This document shows, piece after piece, positions 9,837 to 19,930 of a stretch of 42,772 nt of DNA (position 1 is its first letter; the number at the start of each line of letters is the position of its first letter). Origin of the DNA: Chara braunii (taxonomy: Eukaryota; Streptophyta; Charophyceae; Charales; Characeae); the NCBI GenBank assembly GCA_003427395.1, contig BFEA01000226.1, positions 1,061,005-1,103,776 of the forward strand, given 5' to 3'. The notes under the pieces are model-generated. The model saw nothing but the letters and a program-made list of their open reading frames with translations. It ran no database searches and was not told the DNA's origin. The position numbers and the translations under genes were made by a program.

Positions 9837-9929
9837 GGGTTTCCTCCCGACTTATACGTGTTATCCTAGCGCAGGGGCCATGCTAATCTTCTCTGTATCG
9901 CTCCAATTTTTACGGATGTCCCGAAGGAC
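9837..9929 (-). ncRNA. U6: U6 snRNA-derived sequence inside LTR A
   Basis: Read on the minus strand this follows U6 snRNA almost end to end. It has the 5' stem GTCCTTCGGGACATCC, then AAAATTGG, the ACAGAGA box in CGATACAGAGAAGATT, the AGC triad in TTAGCATGG, and the internal stem-loop CCCCTGCGC...GGATAACACG. It lacks one G of the 5' stem and diverges near the 3' end. No run of T follows as a Pol III terminator, and no clear upstream element or TATA box at the usual spacing was seen. It is in the sense of the retroelement. It is most likely a captured copy or pseudogene; whether it is transcribed is unknown. Confidence 0.9.
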
Positions 9930-10267
9930 TGTACCACGGTAGTGGTAGCCCAGCAGTAGCCCAGCCGTTCGTGGGTGTATCCACTGAACGATGTCGTTGG
10001 GTTTTTCTACGGGCCCCGGCACTGGTATAGGACCTCATTCAAAATAGGAAAAAAAAAGCAAAAACAGAGAAAATAAAATTTTAACTCAGAAAATAAAAAT
10101 AAAAAAATAATAAGAAACCGGACGGGGGAGGGGGACCGTTAGTGCCTGGCCCTACCCTCATGGGCCCGTGGCTGGACTCCCCTCAGCAAAACCAAGGGGG
10201 ATAGCCCTGCGGGACCCTCAACCCCTCGGCCTTCTTCACACTGCTCCGCTCCTCCGCTTTGCTGCCC

Positions 10268-10335
10268 GCTAGCCTCGATCCCCGTATCTCCGCTATAACA
10301 GTTCGGCACCGTAACCTATAAGGCTAAGCCCAAGC
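10268..10335 (-). other. tRNA-like (SINE-like) Pol III promoter block, LTR A
   Basis: On the minus strand TTAGCCTTATAGGTTA resembles an A box and GGGGATCGAGGC a B box, spaced as in a tRNA. The version in LTR C is closer to consensus (GGGATCGAAGCC). The remaining stems do not fold into a good tRNA, so this looks like a SINE head or tRNA relic, not a tRNA gene. Confidence 0.5.
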
Positions 10336-10734
10336 CTGGTGCTGGCCAGCCCGATATTCCATATTAACAGGTGTGGCGCAGCCCCCAGGCCTCATTCCCA
10401 CCTCCCATTAGGCACGCTACTGCTAGGCTCCTACGCCGGCTTGCCCTCTTTGCGATGTGGCCGCCCTGCACCCTACTTTGCACATTAGACTACCAACGGT
10501 CACCTATCCCTACCAAGGGCACTTCTTTCTCCTAGTAGCCAGAGTCAGGCCGGCCAACTATGCCGGCTACATAATCCAAAGTAGAAAAATCACACGCGCG
10601 CCTTAATCCCGCGCGCCCACTCCCGCCCTACTCTAATCAAGCAACTTACCTATGTAACCAAACAGACCTAGGCGCGTCTCGCGCAATACACTTTGGACCT
10701 CAGCTCGTACTTCCGGTCACTTGCAAAAACAAGG

Positions 10735-10760
10735 GCGGATACCCTTGTCAGGGTATTCGC
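10735..10760. repeat. LTR-terminal hairpin, LTR A
   Basis: GCGGATACCCT-TGTC-AGGGTATTCGC forms an 11-bp stem (one G-T pair) seven bases from the LTR end. It is kept in LTR B (24478-24503) and in LTR C (33023-33048), where the loop changes to AGTA and the stem does not. Confidence 0.85.
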
Positions 10761-10767
10761 ACCGACA

Positions 10768-13067
10768 GCTTACCGGATCATATTAAGCGACGTCCCTGTC
10801 GCTTCGCCAGATCAAAAAGCTACAAAGCCAACCACAACTCTAAGTCCTGACGAAAAAAAGGACCAATCCGATTAGCCGATAAACACAGGGTAGAGGCCTC
10901 CATCAAGCCATGCCTCCACAACTATGTGCTGCCAGGTTCCTAACTCGGGCCCTCATCGCCCAGGCACTAGGACGTTGGCAGCATAAGCTCCAAAGACCCT
11001 CTCAACCGTCCTCTTTCCCCGGTCCCAGACAACCTTCGGCTTCTCGTTAGGTGTCCCTAGTCCTGGCCAAAACTAGGGACGCGGACCCTAACCGAGACCC
11101 TTGAAGGCACTCTCGCCTCCCTTCTCAGAAAATCTCTTGCAATCGAATACACATACGTATATACATATGCTTTAATATCCACTCGGCGCTTTCTGCAGTC
11201 TAGTACAGAAAGGCTAGGTCTCCATCTTGGCCCACCATAGCCTGGTGGATCGGACCAGGACTACGGCCCACCGCGTTTGTTATTTTAGCGGCAGTACCCT
11301 CGCTGGTTATGCAAGGATAGGTTTTCACCTGATAAGTATTTAATCAAGACTCCCTGACAGACTCGACTTCTACCCCACGGAGCAATTTCCCTGGGACGGG
11401 CAACTCCCCATAAACTCTTACTCCGCGGTCCCGCAGCCAGGTTGCACCGGCCAACAGCCATCCACTGGGGTTACGCCTTAGTGGCGCTAACTTCTTACCG
11501 TTAGCTTGGTCCTCCTCCAATATGCCCAGAACTAGCACAAACGGTTAGACAGAGCGTCGCAAAATAAATCACGGACCCACTTCGAGACTACACAGGGGTT
11601 TGAAGGCATTTACCAGCCCTCTCACAAAGGCATGACATCCTTCGCACAATCACAAACAAAATCTCCGCTAGGTCCACAAGGCCGTGACCCCTGACTTGAT
11701 CAGAGCCAGCAGTCGCCCATCCTGAGATATCCCTCGCCCTACACTCATTGCGACCTTCCTAAACATTCTAAGCAAATGTGGTCCGTTTTCGTAAGACTTT
11801 ATCACTCATCAGACAACTTACCATGCCATAAATCAGTTTACCCACCTTTAAAGGTGAGTCTTCCAACAATAAAATCATCCCTTTTTCCAAAAATCCAAGG
11901 GAGTCACATCATAGAACAACCCATCCCCTCCTCCAAAAAATCCGAGGAGGTCTTATTATAGAACAACATATCAATGAGAGGTCATCTCATGGGTCCTGGT
12001 CACAACTTAAGCAATCAACGACCGGCATGGTGAGGCACCCGAGTCTCAAGGACTCATAAATCTTCAAAAAATCTTCACAACTTTTCACAAACGGATTGCA
12101 CTTCCTCCCCTTATACTCCGCCCCATCGGCCGCCCGTAAACAGATCGCATGAGTATACCGAGGAGTGGACAGTTCCACATAACACACATCCATGAACATG
12201 AGATGCGTCAAAAGCATCTCCCATACAAAGCCATCACACATCAGGAGAAAGCCACACATGTGAAAGTGAGTGTGATCGTCACGTATAAAGGGTAGTCTCA
12301 AACCTCACTCAACACATATATACACTAAGGGATGGGATGTTTCATCCTAAAATACACCAGATAATCTCGTCTCAGGACCCACACAAAACAACTCATACCA
12401 CTCGGAATACAGTACATGGTTATCTGTACAAGAAGTCTCCAAAAGAACTCAGCGTACTACTGTTTACTTAGTGTACATGCCCTATTTTACATGATCCTTG
12501 TCACAGTGGCCATCCTATATTGTAGCCCTCATCCGTACACTCAACAACATAGGTCTCTATCCGCTCAAGTAATGGTGAGGCCAACAGAAAACATCTACTC
12601 CCACTCAGGTCAGCCAGCCCCTACTCACTCATCTCTTTCTGGTTTCTCCTATATGCTGAGCTATCTACAGCCTAAGTTACTTTACCGGACCATTATTGTG
12701 AACCTCCTCCCTGGATCTAACCTATACACATACACATATCAAAGTATATGTCTGTCCTGACCCACATAATATGCAACTGGCCTTTACCAATTAGTACGGG
12801 GTTAGGGTCACGCACCGGCTAGCCTGCTACTCCAATGTCCATGTCATTATATGTACAACTAGACTTTACCAACATGAATCCACGGATTCAGGGCAGGCGA
12901 CTGACAGAAATTTCCCAACCTAGCGGTTAGGGTGGATCCCCATGATATCCTACTATACTTTCTCTACTCTACCCTCTCCTTACTCCTTACGACTCCTAGC
13001 CATTTCGCCTACCCCTCTCGTACTCTTAGTCACCTGATTCCCTTAGTAATCACCTCATCCAGCACCA
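10768..13067. other. Internal region downstream of gag; no pol recognised
   Basis: This 2.3 kb lies between the gag-like frame and the 3' LTR. It is too short for protease, reverse transcriptase, RNase H and integrase, and I see none of their motifs in the minus-strand frames. A purine-rich minus-strand stretch at about 10791-10808 is a weak polypurine-tract candidate but is not adjacent to the LTR. Short minus-strand frames exist at 11344-11538 and 11987-12301. Confidence 0.6.
11987..12301 (-). CDS. Hypothetical 104-residue frame in the retroelement, unrecognised
   Basis: The frame is bounded upstream by a TGA two codons before a non-ATG start (TTG); an internal ATG occurs 14 codons later. 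The product is Cys-rich toward both ends (MCGFLLMCDG near the front, CLSCDQDP at the end) and ends at a TGA. I do not recognise a family. It lies on the sense strand of the element about 770 bp after gag, so it could be a decayed accessory frame, but chance is a real alternative. Confidence 0.2.
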   Translation of the reverse strand: MRLPFIRDDHTHFHMCGFLLMCDGFVWEMLLTHLMFMDVCYVELSTPRYTHAICLRAADGAEYKGRKCNPFVKSCEDFLKIYESLRLGCLTMPVVDCLSCDQDP

Positions 13068-14282
13068 TCATGCCCCTTCCTTCCTTGAGCCCCAATTATG
13101 GTTTCGCTGGCTCCCATCGCGGCCCTCGGCGCCTTGCCTGTCATTCCCACGACCTCTATTACTGCGTCCACCGTCTCCACGGCCCGTATTACCACGCCCG
13201 CCATCTCCTTGGCCCATATTGCCACGCCTGCCAACTTCACGACCCCTTCCGACTGCCTGCCTTTGGCCCCTCCCAACTGTCATACTGTCCGGCGAAACTT
13301 GCTGCATCGGTGACCACAACGGTCCGACAGGTTGGATTTGGACTGGCGGGGGCCTACGGGGCATCATGTTCATCCAAGGGCCCATATAATTACTTTGCGC
13401 CCAGGACATATAAGGATTATCCGCCGGCCACAAGCTCATTCCATTACACGACGCCCACTGCCCATGTAGTGCTGGCTCAATCGGAGGAGGCCCCCTTGGT
13501 CTTGCTTCGCCTCCCCACTCTTGCGGGGTAACCACTATTTGCTGCGAGCTCTGCCCTTTTTTGGTACCCTGACCGCCCTGAGCGAGGTTCCTTGCCTTCC
13601 GCTGCGCCTTTGTCAACTTGAGAGGTTCATGCTCTTCCTTTATATCATCCTCCCTCTTGCCTTCGTCCCTCGCCTGAACACTGGCTCGCCTCTTTGGGGT
13701 TCCTACTGAGTGGGGTAACTTCTGGTCATCCTCCTCTGTCCCTTTTTCACCCTGGCCAGCCGGTTTACTTGGGGGATCTTCTGAAACCTTCCTCTTGCCT
13801 TTCCTGGCCTCTTCCAGCCGTGCTAACCTCTCTTCCAATACCCCTACTTGCCTTTGTAAACCACTTAACTCCGCCTGTGATGGTGCGCGCGCAACTGGTG
13901 GCACAGAGCATTCCCCACGTTGGCCTTCTACTCCATCCCCTGGGAATCGTAGCCTTAAGGAATTCTCCAACTCATCCCACGTTTTTGCCTTCTGCTTGAG
14001 GGCATACACCTCCTCACTTAGTCCTTCACAAACGAACAAGGGGAACATGCACCACATTGCTTTCTTGTCCTACAACTTCATAAGGCAAAAAATCTGAAAG
14101 TCACGCAGAAAGCTAGACAAGTCCCTTCCTTCGAACAACATGACGCGGAGATCTGGGGGCATTGACTCTTGCAGCGCTTCAGTAGCAGCACCTTCATGAG
14201 GCACGAGTTTCTTCAAAACAGGATCTTGGCGAAACCTCCTTCTTCCGCCATGATGCCGACAGCAGCCTGATATGCAAAGCAA
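13068..14282 (-). pseudogene. gag: gag-like reading frame with one in-frame stop
   Basis: Two pieces lie in the same frame: 14282-14070, ending in TAG, and 14057-13068 (329 residues), separated only by that stop and a few codons. The first piece has the gag-like run DLSSFLRDFQIFCLMKL. The second continues with FPLFVCEGLSEEV and KTWDELENSLRLRFPGD, the pattern of the capsid-type Retrotrans_gag domain. A short coiled coil (LQRQVGVLEERLARLEEA), a Lys/Glu-rich linker, a Trp/Pro-rich stretch and a Gly/Arg-rich tail follow. No CCHC zinc knuckle is present; the G/R-rich tail may bind nucleic acid instead. An upstream ATG in another frame (MAEEGG...) suggests a second lesion near the N terminus. It lies about 1.2 kb after the primer site. 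Confidence 0.7.
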
Positions 14283-15461
14283 ACAACAATTTATCAGGGA
14301 GCGTCAAGGCAAACAAGGGCAAATGGCTAAACTCCACTCTCATTACCTTATCTCATGTTCACGTCGAGGACTTTTTAGTCCTTACAATACTATATACAGG
14401 CAGGACTCCTCAAAGCTGGTTGTAGATAACCAGTAATAGCTACTATGGCAATAGGTATAGAAACGACCATACCCAAGCGCACTTTAGAAAGATGACAAAG
14501 GCCCCTTCTATCGGTCCACTACTGCTCCAAACTCATCCCAGTCTACATTTTCCGCATTTGGGTCATGAGAAAAAACGTATACGTCAACTATATTGGCCGT
14601 GTTCCATAGACTAGGCTTACAGGGTCTGACATCCATAGATGAGTCCAATATACAACTCAAAGTAACACCCTCAAAACAAATGGTCTCAAGTTCTTAGCTT
14701 CCTAAGTGGGTGATCCAACCCTGGAAGGGGCTCAGCGCAATGGTATACCATAAATAACATGATACACCCTCTAATATCACCCCATCTGTCTTTAGGAACA
14801 GTTACCTAGCCTTAGCCTCATCCTATAGCAACCGTACCATGCCGCCGTCATGACTAGTCCAACGACTCCTATGGCCATAATAGGTCCCTCACAGGGTCAC
14901 ACCTTGTGGAAAACGTGCTTAGCCTCATCGTTGTTGCTTCACCTTCTCCTAACCGTACCGATTAGGTAAAGCATCGTCCAATCCTATATCAACATGGTAA
15001 TCGAACTGCGTCAGTACATAGTCAGCGCGCTCACCACTCTTCCGCCACTCATATTCCACCAAACACATCGCCTCGCTCAACCATCCTGTTATATGGGCAA
15101 GAAGAAGAAATAACAACACTTTATTTGACAACCTGGCTTACAGAATACTTACCAAACTCTCTTACATAATCTTTGCATAGCCCAACCTTAGTTGACTACT
15201 ATTATGCTTCTCTACACTAGACTCTAGGCTCACCTAGCTAGAGTCTGTCCCTCCTTAGCACCTTCGTCGCACCACCTATCTAACCGATCCTTCCGCCAAG
15301 TCGAAGGTAGAAATTCGGAATCTTCATAATCCTCTACTTAAACAATCGAACAAACATCCCGCAAGACATCTCACAAAAATCCCAAACTTTCCCACATATG
15401 CCTGATTTTCTCTTCATCTACCCGGGTGTCGTTCCACCAAGGACAACGGCAGGCAACCGTT
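14283..15461 (-). other. Leader between primer site and gag
   Basis: 1.2 kb with no long frame. A 60-residue minus-strand frame at 15131-14949 has no recognisable motif. A CATATCAG preceded by a T-rich stretch just upstream of the gag frame (minus strand, around 14275) would pass as a splice acceptor, but nothing else supports an intron. Confidence 0.5.
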
Positions 15462-15480
15462 ATCCGCGGCAACGACGCCA
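15462..15480 (-). promoter_or_regulatory. Primer-binding site, tRNA-Asp type
   Basis: On the minus strand TGGCGTCGTTGCCGCGGAT starts two bases inside LTR B. It matches 17 of 19 bases of the complement of the eukaryotic tRNA-Asp 3' end (TGGCGCCGTTGCCGGGGAT, from memory). tRNA-Asp primers are known from Athila-type plant elements. This fixes LTR B as the 5' LTR. Confidence 0.85.
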
Positions 15481-16079
15481 CCTGTCGAGCGCATCGGCCC
15501 GGCACCTTTCAAAGGTAGCGCGGGCACCTCCCGACCGCGTCACGCAGGAGTCAGAGTACACATCCCCGTCGTGGTATATACACGGAGCTTCCATAAGCCG
15601 CTCCGGCCGGGTGCGCCAGCCACACCTCTCGCGATCCCCTACGACAGGATAGGGCCTACGCGAGGCACAACTTACCTCCACCTTGCGGGAGCTGTCACCT
15701 CCCTTCGGTAGGCGTATCCCCGTCGAGCTACCAGTCCACAGTACGAAAGCTACTCGGTTGCAATCGCAGAGGTGGACCAGCCGAGGGCGTTTCTCGTTCG
15801 CCGTAGCATAGGGGGTACGCGCGGTAATACGCCTATCAGACCCGCACGCGAACCGACATCTTGGGGGGGTTGAAGCCCCAGGCGTGGCTCGACGCCGGTC
15901 GACTAGGACGCATCCCACACACCACGCGCACACTACTCTAACAAACGCAAAACAGCGACACACACACATAAACACAAAACGACACAACACAAACTACGCG
16001 ACAACGCTCCTAGCCCCTTGCTAACCATCCCATAACTCTTCAATGTGGAAGTCGGGTAGGCGTCGCGCGCGAGACTCGA

Positions 16080-16400
16080 TCTCACCGCGCGGACGCAGGG
16101 CTACTCACATCGACTCGTGATGCAAACGTACGCAAGCGGTCACAACGATGACGTACTATGTAGTACCCATACTCACGTGACCCTTGTTTATCCCGAGGGT
16201 CGCGTTCGACACTCAAGTGTCGGCTGACACGCACCTAGAGGGTTAATCTCCCGACGGCGGACAACCGCCATGTGCGGTTGGAGACCACACCCTCTTTTGC
16301 ACCATGTGCAGAGGGGTTGGATAGACAGCTTTAAGCTGTCGTGGCGGTCAAACATCAAGGGGTTTGACTTTGACGGCTGTCACGGACTATAACGTCCAAC
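16080..16400. repeat. Hairpin cluster, unit 1, LTR B
   Basis: Same order of stems as in LTR A. Here CAACCGC/GCGGTTG is perfect, and GACAGCTT-T-AAGCTGTC (16324-16340) is a perfect 8-bp stem where LTR A has one mismatch. Confidence 0.8.
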
Positions 16401-16679
16401 CATGAAAGCTCAAAAAAGAAAAACTCACTCCGACTCTCATTAGTTTAGTGGCCTCCTAGAATGGAAGGGGTAGACAGGCCCAAACGACGTGCGCACGGAG
16501 GAGGCCCGGTATCCTACCCATAGGCTACCCGATGTCCGGGATAGTGAGGCCCGTACACGGACTCCCATAGGCCGACTGGGACTAGTCCTTCGCCCATGTG
16601 CCGCTTCGCGATGCCAAAACCCCGAGTCTATTGATCGTGTCGCGCTCGTGGTCTCGTCGGCCAGCCCATAACTTTTTCG

Positions 16680-17010
16680 TGCGAGAATCGGCGAGTGCTG
16701 GGCGTGCGGACTTAATATAAGATCGCTCGAACGTAGGGTCTACGCATACCAATTCACTATGCAGCTCTATGCGAGTAACTGTGATGACGACGCATTATGT
16801 GATGCCCATACCCAAATGGGTTATTCTGAGCCATGAGGTTGCTTCCGATGCTCAGGCGTCGGCTGAAGTGCGCGCTACGGGGGGGTAATCCTTTAGCGGG
16901 CGCAAAACCGGCCTGAGGGCTTTACCGCCTTCTGCACCCTGAGGTGTCCCAAAGGGTGCGGGTAGGGCAGGAAGGGGTTTGGAGGGGTGGTGAGTTGTCT
17001 GGCGCATCAC
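16680..17010. repeat. Hairpin cluster, unit 2, LTR B
   Basis: Counterpart of 3230-3600. The main stem CGATGCT/GGCGTCG has one A to G change that still allows a G-T pair. Confidence 0.65.
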
Positions 17011-17201
17011 CAGCGACACGCAGACCCTTCCGCTCGGAACTTTATCGTTCCATCAAAATAAATCCCGACAAGGAAAGTACCTTCGACTTTCATTGGAAGT
17101 GAACCTTTTCAGAGTTAGTCCTGAGACCTGGGTCATCCTGGGTGAGGACCATCGTATTCTAGGCTCAGGGCAAACGTCCGACCACGATTTCTTCAGAAGC
17201 G

Positions 17202-17213
17202 TATATATAAATA
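17202..17213. promoter_or_regulatory. TATA-like site in LTR B
   Basis: TATATATAAATA followed by GAGAGG, at the position equivalent to 3764 in LTR A. In the 5' LTR it would lie about 1.7 kb before the LTR end in the element's sense direction. Confidence 0.4.
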
Positions 17214-17710
17214 GAGAGGTCATTCCCTCCCTTCTATTCCTGCCAACCCTGGATTAGGTCCTTAGCACGCGGACCCTTCATGACACACAAGTACCCTACA
17301 TAGGTACGCATACATACACATATACACACATATATATACATATGAGAATAAACGTGTGACGATCACATCTCACAATCACAGCGGGCCTCCTCATGCACAT
17401 ATATAAGATCGCACGACAGTCCAATCCAATAATCCAAGTCACAGAACATACCTGCAATCACATCAAAGAGTCAAGCACAAGTCCATACACTACACAGAGT
17501 CAACTCCAATCAATCTCTATGCTGATACCCTTTGCCTCAGCCATGCAAGCCCCAACCTCTAGCCAACCAACCTTAAGTAAATACTCAGTACCTTTGTTAA
17601 ATGGTCATACAATAAAAGCCCTGGTGAAACCTTAACAAAACAGAGAAGATCGCCAGGGTTAAAGCCTCTTTAGGTTGAGTAAGGAGAGTGGGTTGAGGTC
17701 AAATCGTACA

Positions 17711-17770
17711 CCGACAAATCGGCAACCGACCTGTTATCGGTGATAACAGAAGGTGATCCTTGCAGGATCA
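17711..17770. repeat. Triple-hairpin block, LTR B
   Basis: CCGA-CAAA-TCGG, CTGTTATC-GGT-GATAACAG and TGATCC-5-GGATCA. The stems are unchanged from LTR A; the differences fall in loops. Confidence 0.85.
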
Positions 17771-18009
17771 AAGCTGAATTTAGCCCCAAGTCCTGAATCA
17801 ATCGATCAAGGAGACTTGTAACACAAGACAGGCCAATCTCAAGCTAAGTCTATGAACTCATGGAGGATAATCTCCATATCACGATCTTACCCAAGTCACC
17901 GCACTTAACTAGGTCTAAGCTTTATCTCTAGCCAGCGCCCAAGCAAAGGTAGCCTATGACATAGTCTCTCCTACGTACGTCGCCACCTGTCAAAATACAA
18001 GCTAACTCC

Positions 18010-18560
18010 TCTAATTTAGGAAAATTTCAGCGGCGCTTCCCGTAGGAAAAGTGACACCGCTGAAAATATACTAGTCCAAAAAGTCAAACTTTTGGATTCC
18101 AGAAAGTCAAAATATGTCTAACTTTCTGACTTAGCAAAACTTTGGGCAGCACTTCCTTCCGAGAGGAACTTCCGAGAGGAAGGCTTCCCAGAGTTATACT
18201 AAGTCAGAATTGAACTTATACATAAAATTTAAGTTCTGTCAAGACAGAATCTCAACCAACTCCTTAGATTTGTAGAAATTTCGGCAGCGCTTCCCGAAGA
18301 GAAAGTGCTAGTCCAAGACTTATACAAGGCCAAGTTTGGAATCTGAAAATGACTTTGATCCTTCAGGGCCCAATTTTGGCTAACTCCCTGAATCAGTAAA
18401 AAATTGGGCAGCACCTCCTTTAGGAAAGGAGACTCCCAAGATTCTTACTAAGTCAACGAGTTATCAAGGCCGGATCCTAAAGAAGTCAAAGTCTTGACTA
18501 ACTCCTTGATTTTGTAGAAATTTCGGCAGCACTTCCCGTAGAGAAAGTAGCTTACCAAGA
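18010..18560. repeat. GGCAGCRCYTCC module array, LTR B
   Basis: Five modules are collinear with LTR A. The second carries a small tandem duplication (two copies of CTTCCGAGAGGA around 18155-18182). Confidence 0.8.
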
Positions 18561-18860
18561 TTTATACAAGACCAAGCGTGGAATAAACGATACCAGAAAA
18601 TGCAGATATCGACCTAAGTAAAAAAAACGAGCCCAGAAAATGCAGGAATTAACTCTAACTCATATGGCTCTAGCACGTGGCGAGCAACTACAACAACTAC
18701 CTATCAAATCCAAACTCAGACCAAGAAGCGGCATCACTCGGTCACATGCAAGCCAAACCATAGACATGCACATTCTCACTATTCCCAAGTTACCTTAGCA
18801 AACAATAATTCGTAGTTCTTCAATGATTTGTCCCTTATACCCAGCTTACATAGGGCATAA

Positions 18861-19560
18861 GGCTAGACCACCCAAAGTTATGGAACATGTCTAGCCCAGC
18901 CAAGAAGTATACACAAACACAGGGCACAACAACTTTTCTCTTCCTTGGGCATATGACTAGGCTATCCTAGTCGCCCTGAACCGTTTAAATAACCAGAATT
19001 TATATAATTGTCTGCCCTTAGTCTTTTAAGGTAGCCTATAGCTGAGCCGATCATCTTCAGCTCAAGACTCAGCCTGCCCCTTCGTACCATAAGTTTATTC
19101 TTAGTTAAGTACTCCCTTCAGTTAGTGATAAGCTATAGTCAAGAGTGCCTCGTTTACACCGAGAGAGCCAAACTTATGGACCCCTGCCTGACTAGCCTGT
19201 TCATAGATAGTATAATAGTAAAGAATACCAAGTTATAGCCTTCAGGTTCCAGCATGTGCAAGGCGTTGGACCAAGACCACCCAAACTTATAGAACATGTA
19301 TTGGTCCTCGGCCTGGTTTGTTCTCCCCCAAAGCCAAGGCAAAAAGAAATCGACAGAAACCCAAAGTAAACAAGGCCGCCAGACTACCCAAACTTATGGA
19401 TTTGACCGGCGCCCGAAAACGCAATCACATTCAGCCCTCACAAGTCAGAGCAACCAGACCACCCAAACTTATGGATTTGTTTGGTTCTCCATGCAATCCA
19501 AAAGTAAACATAGCACTGGGTCTTCCCAAACTTATGGAACTGGCCCACCCTTTGGTTGAC
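18861..19560. repeat. Core-and-arms modules, LTR B
   Basis: Six copies. GGCTAGAC/GTCTAGCC flanks the first (18861-18868, 18889-18896). GGACCAAGAC/GTATTGGTCC flanks the one near 19276 (one mismatch). TGGGTC/GGCCCA with one G-T pair flanks the last, where LTR A has lost the pairing. Confidence 0.8.
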
Positions 19561-19809
19561 CCAGTCAAACTCATGCAAAACTGCCTTTCTCCCACCCGTC
19601 CCCTAGATGCAATCCCACAATCTACTTTCAATCAACCAAAGAAGTTGAAACTTAACTTTATAGATGCCTTCCTTTACTTTGTCTGGTTATGTCCTGAATA
19701 GAAAACAAAAATCATAGGGACAGGCATGCCTACATCAGTCAAGCTATAGGGGATAAGCAAACATGGGTGTGGTAGGGTATACAAGATTAGAGATGGATTA
19801 CCTGATGGT

Positions 19810-19930
19810 TCCCAGCCTTCCGAACCTTGCCTAGGTTCCGACAGAGCTCCCACAATCGGTGGGATGACTCCCCACAGAGTCTTGATGCGGTCCTACGGGT
19901 TGCGATCCCGCCTGCCGCCTTCCTCTCGTA
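19810..19930. other. Strongly conserved block, LTR B
   Basis: Counterpart of 6300-6430 without ambiguous bases. It includes GACTCCCCACAGAGTC and GATGCGGTCCTACGGGTTGC. Confidence 0.6.

Larger units (their letters stand above)
2030..10767 (-). mobile_element. LTR A (3' LTR of the element), 8.7 kb
   Basis: The left boundary TGTCGAGCGC and right boundary ACCGACA are set by where similarity to LTR B starts and stops. On the minus strand the order is: terminal hairpin, tRNA-like block, U6-derived block, microsatellites, CAR-rich tract, conserved 110-bp block, CAAACTTATGG module array, GGCAGC module array, triple hairpin, TATA-like site, and two hairpin clusters. It contains scattered N bases at 6211-6451 and one at 9539. 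The plus-strand frame at 5810-6193 and the minus-strand frame at 2537-2001 are discussed under rejected items and findings. Confidence 0.93.

Noticed and set aside
9050-9886. Overlapping Pro/Ser-rich plus-strand frames (94-158 codons), repeated in LTR B
   Set aside because: Pyrimidine-rich sequence open in several frames at once; no motif, and no counterpart in LTR C.
10791-10808. Polypurine tract of the element (minus strand)
   Set aside because: Only moderately purine-rich and about 24 bp away from the LTR edge; no convincing tract adjoins LTR A.
12932-14097. Several plus-strand frames of 60-199 codons
   Set aside because: They lie opposite the gag-like frame and reflect its biased codon composition. 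The minus-strand reading has recognisable gag features and matches the primer-site orientation.
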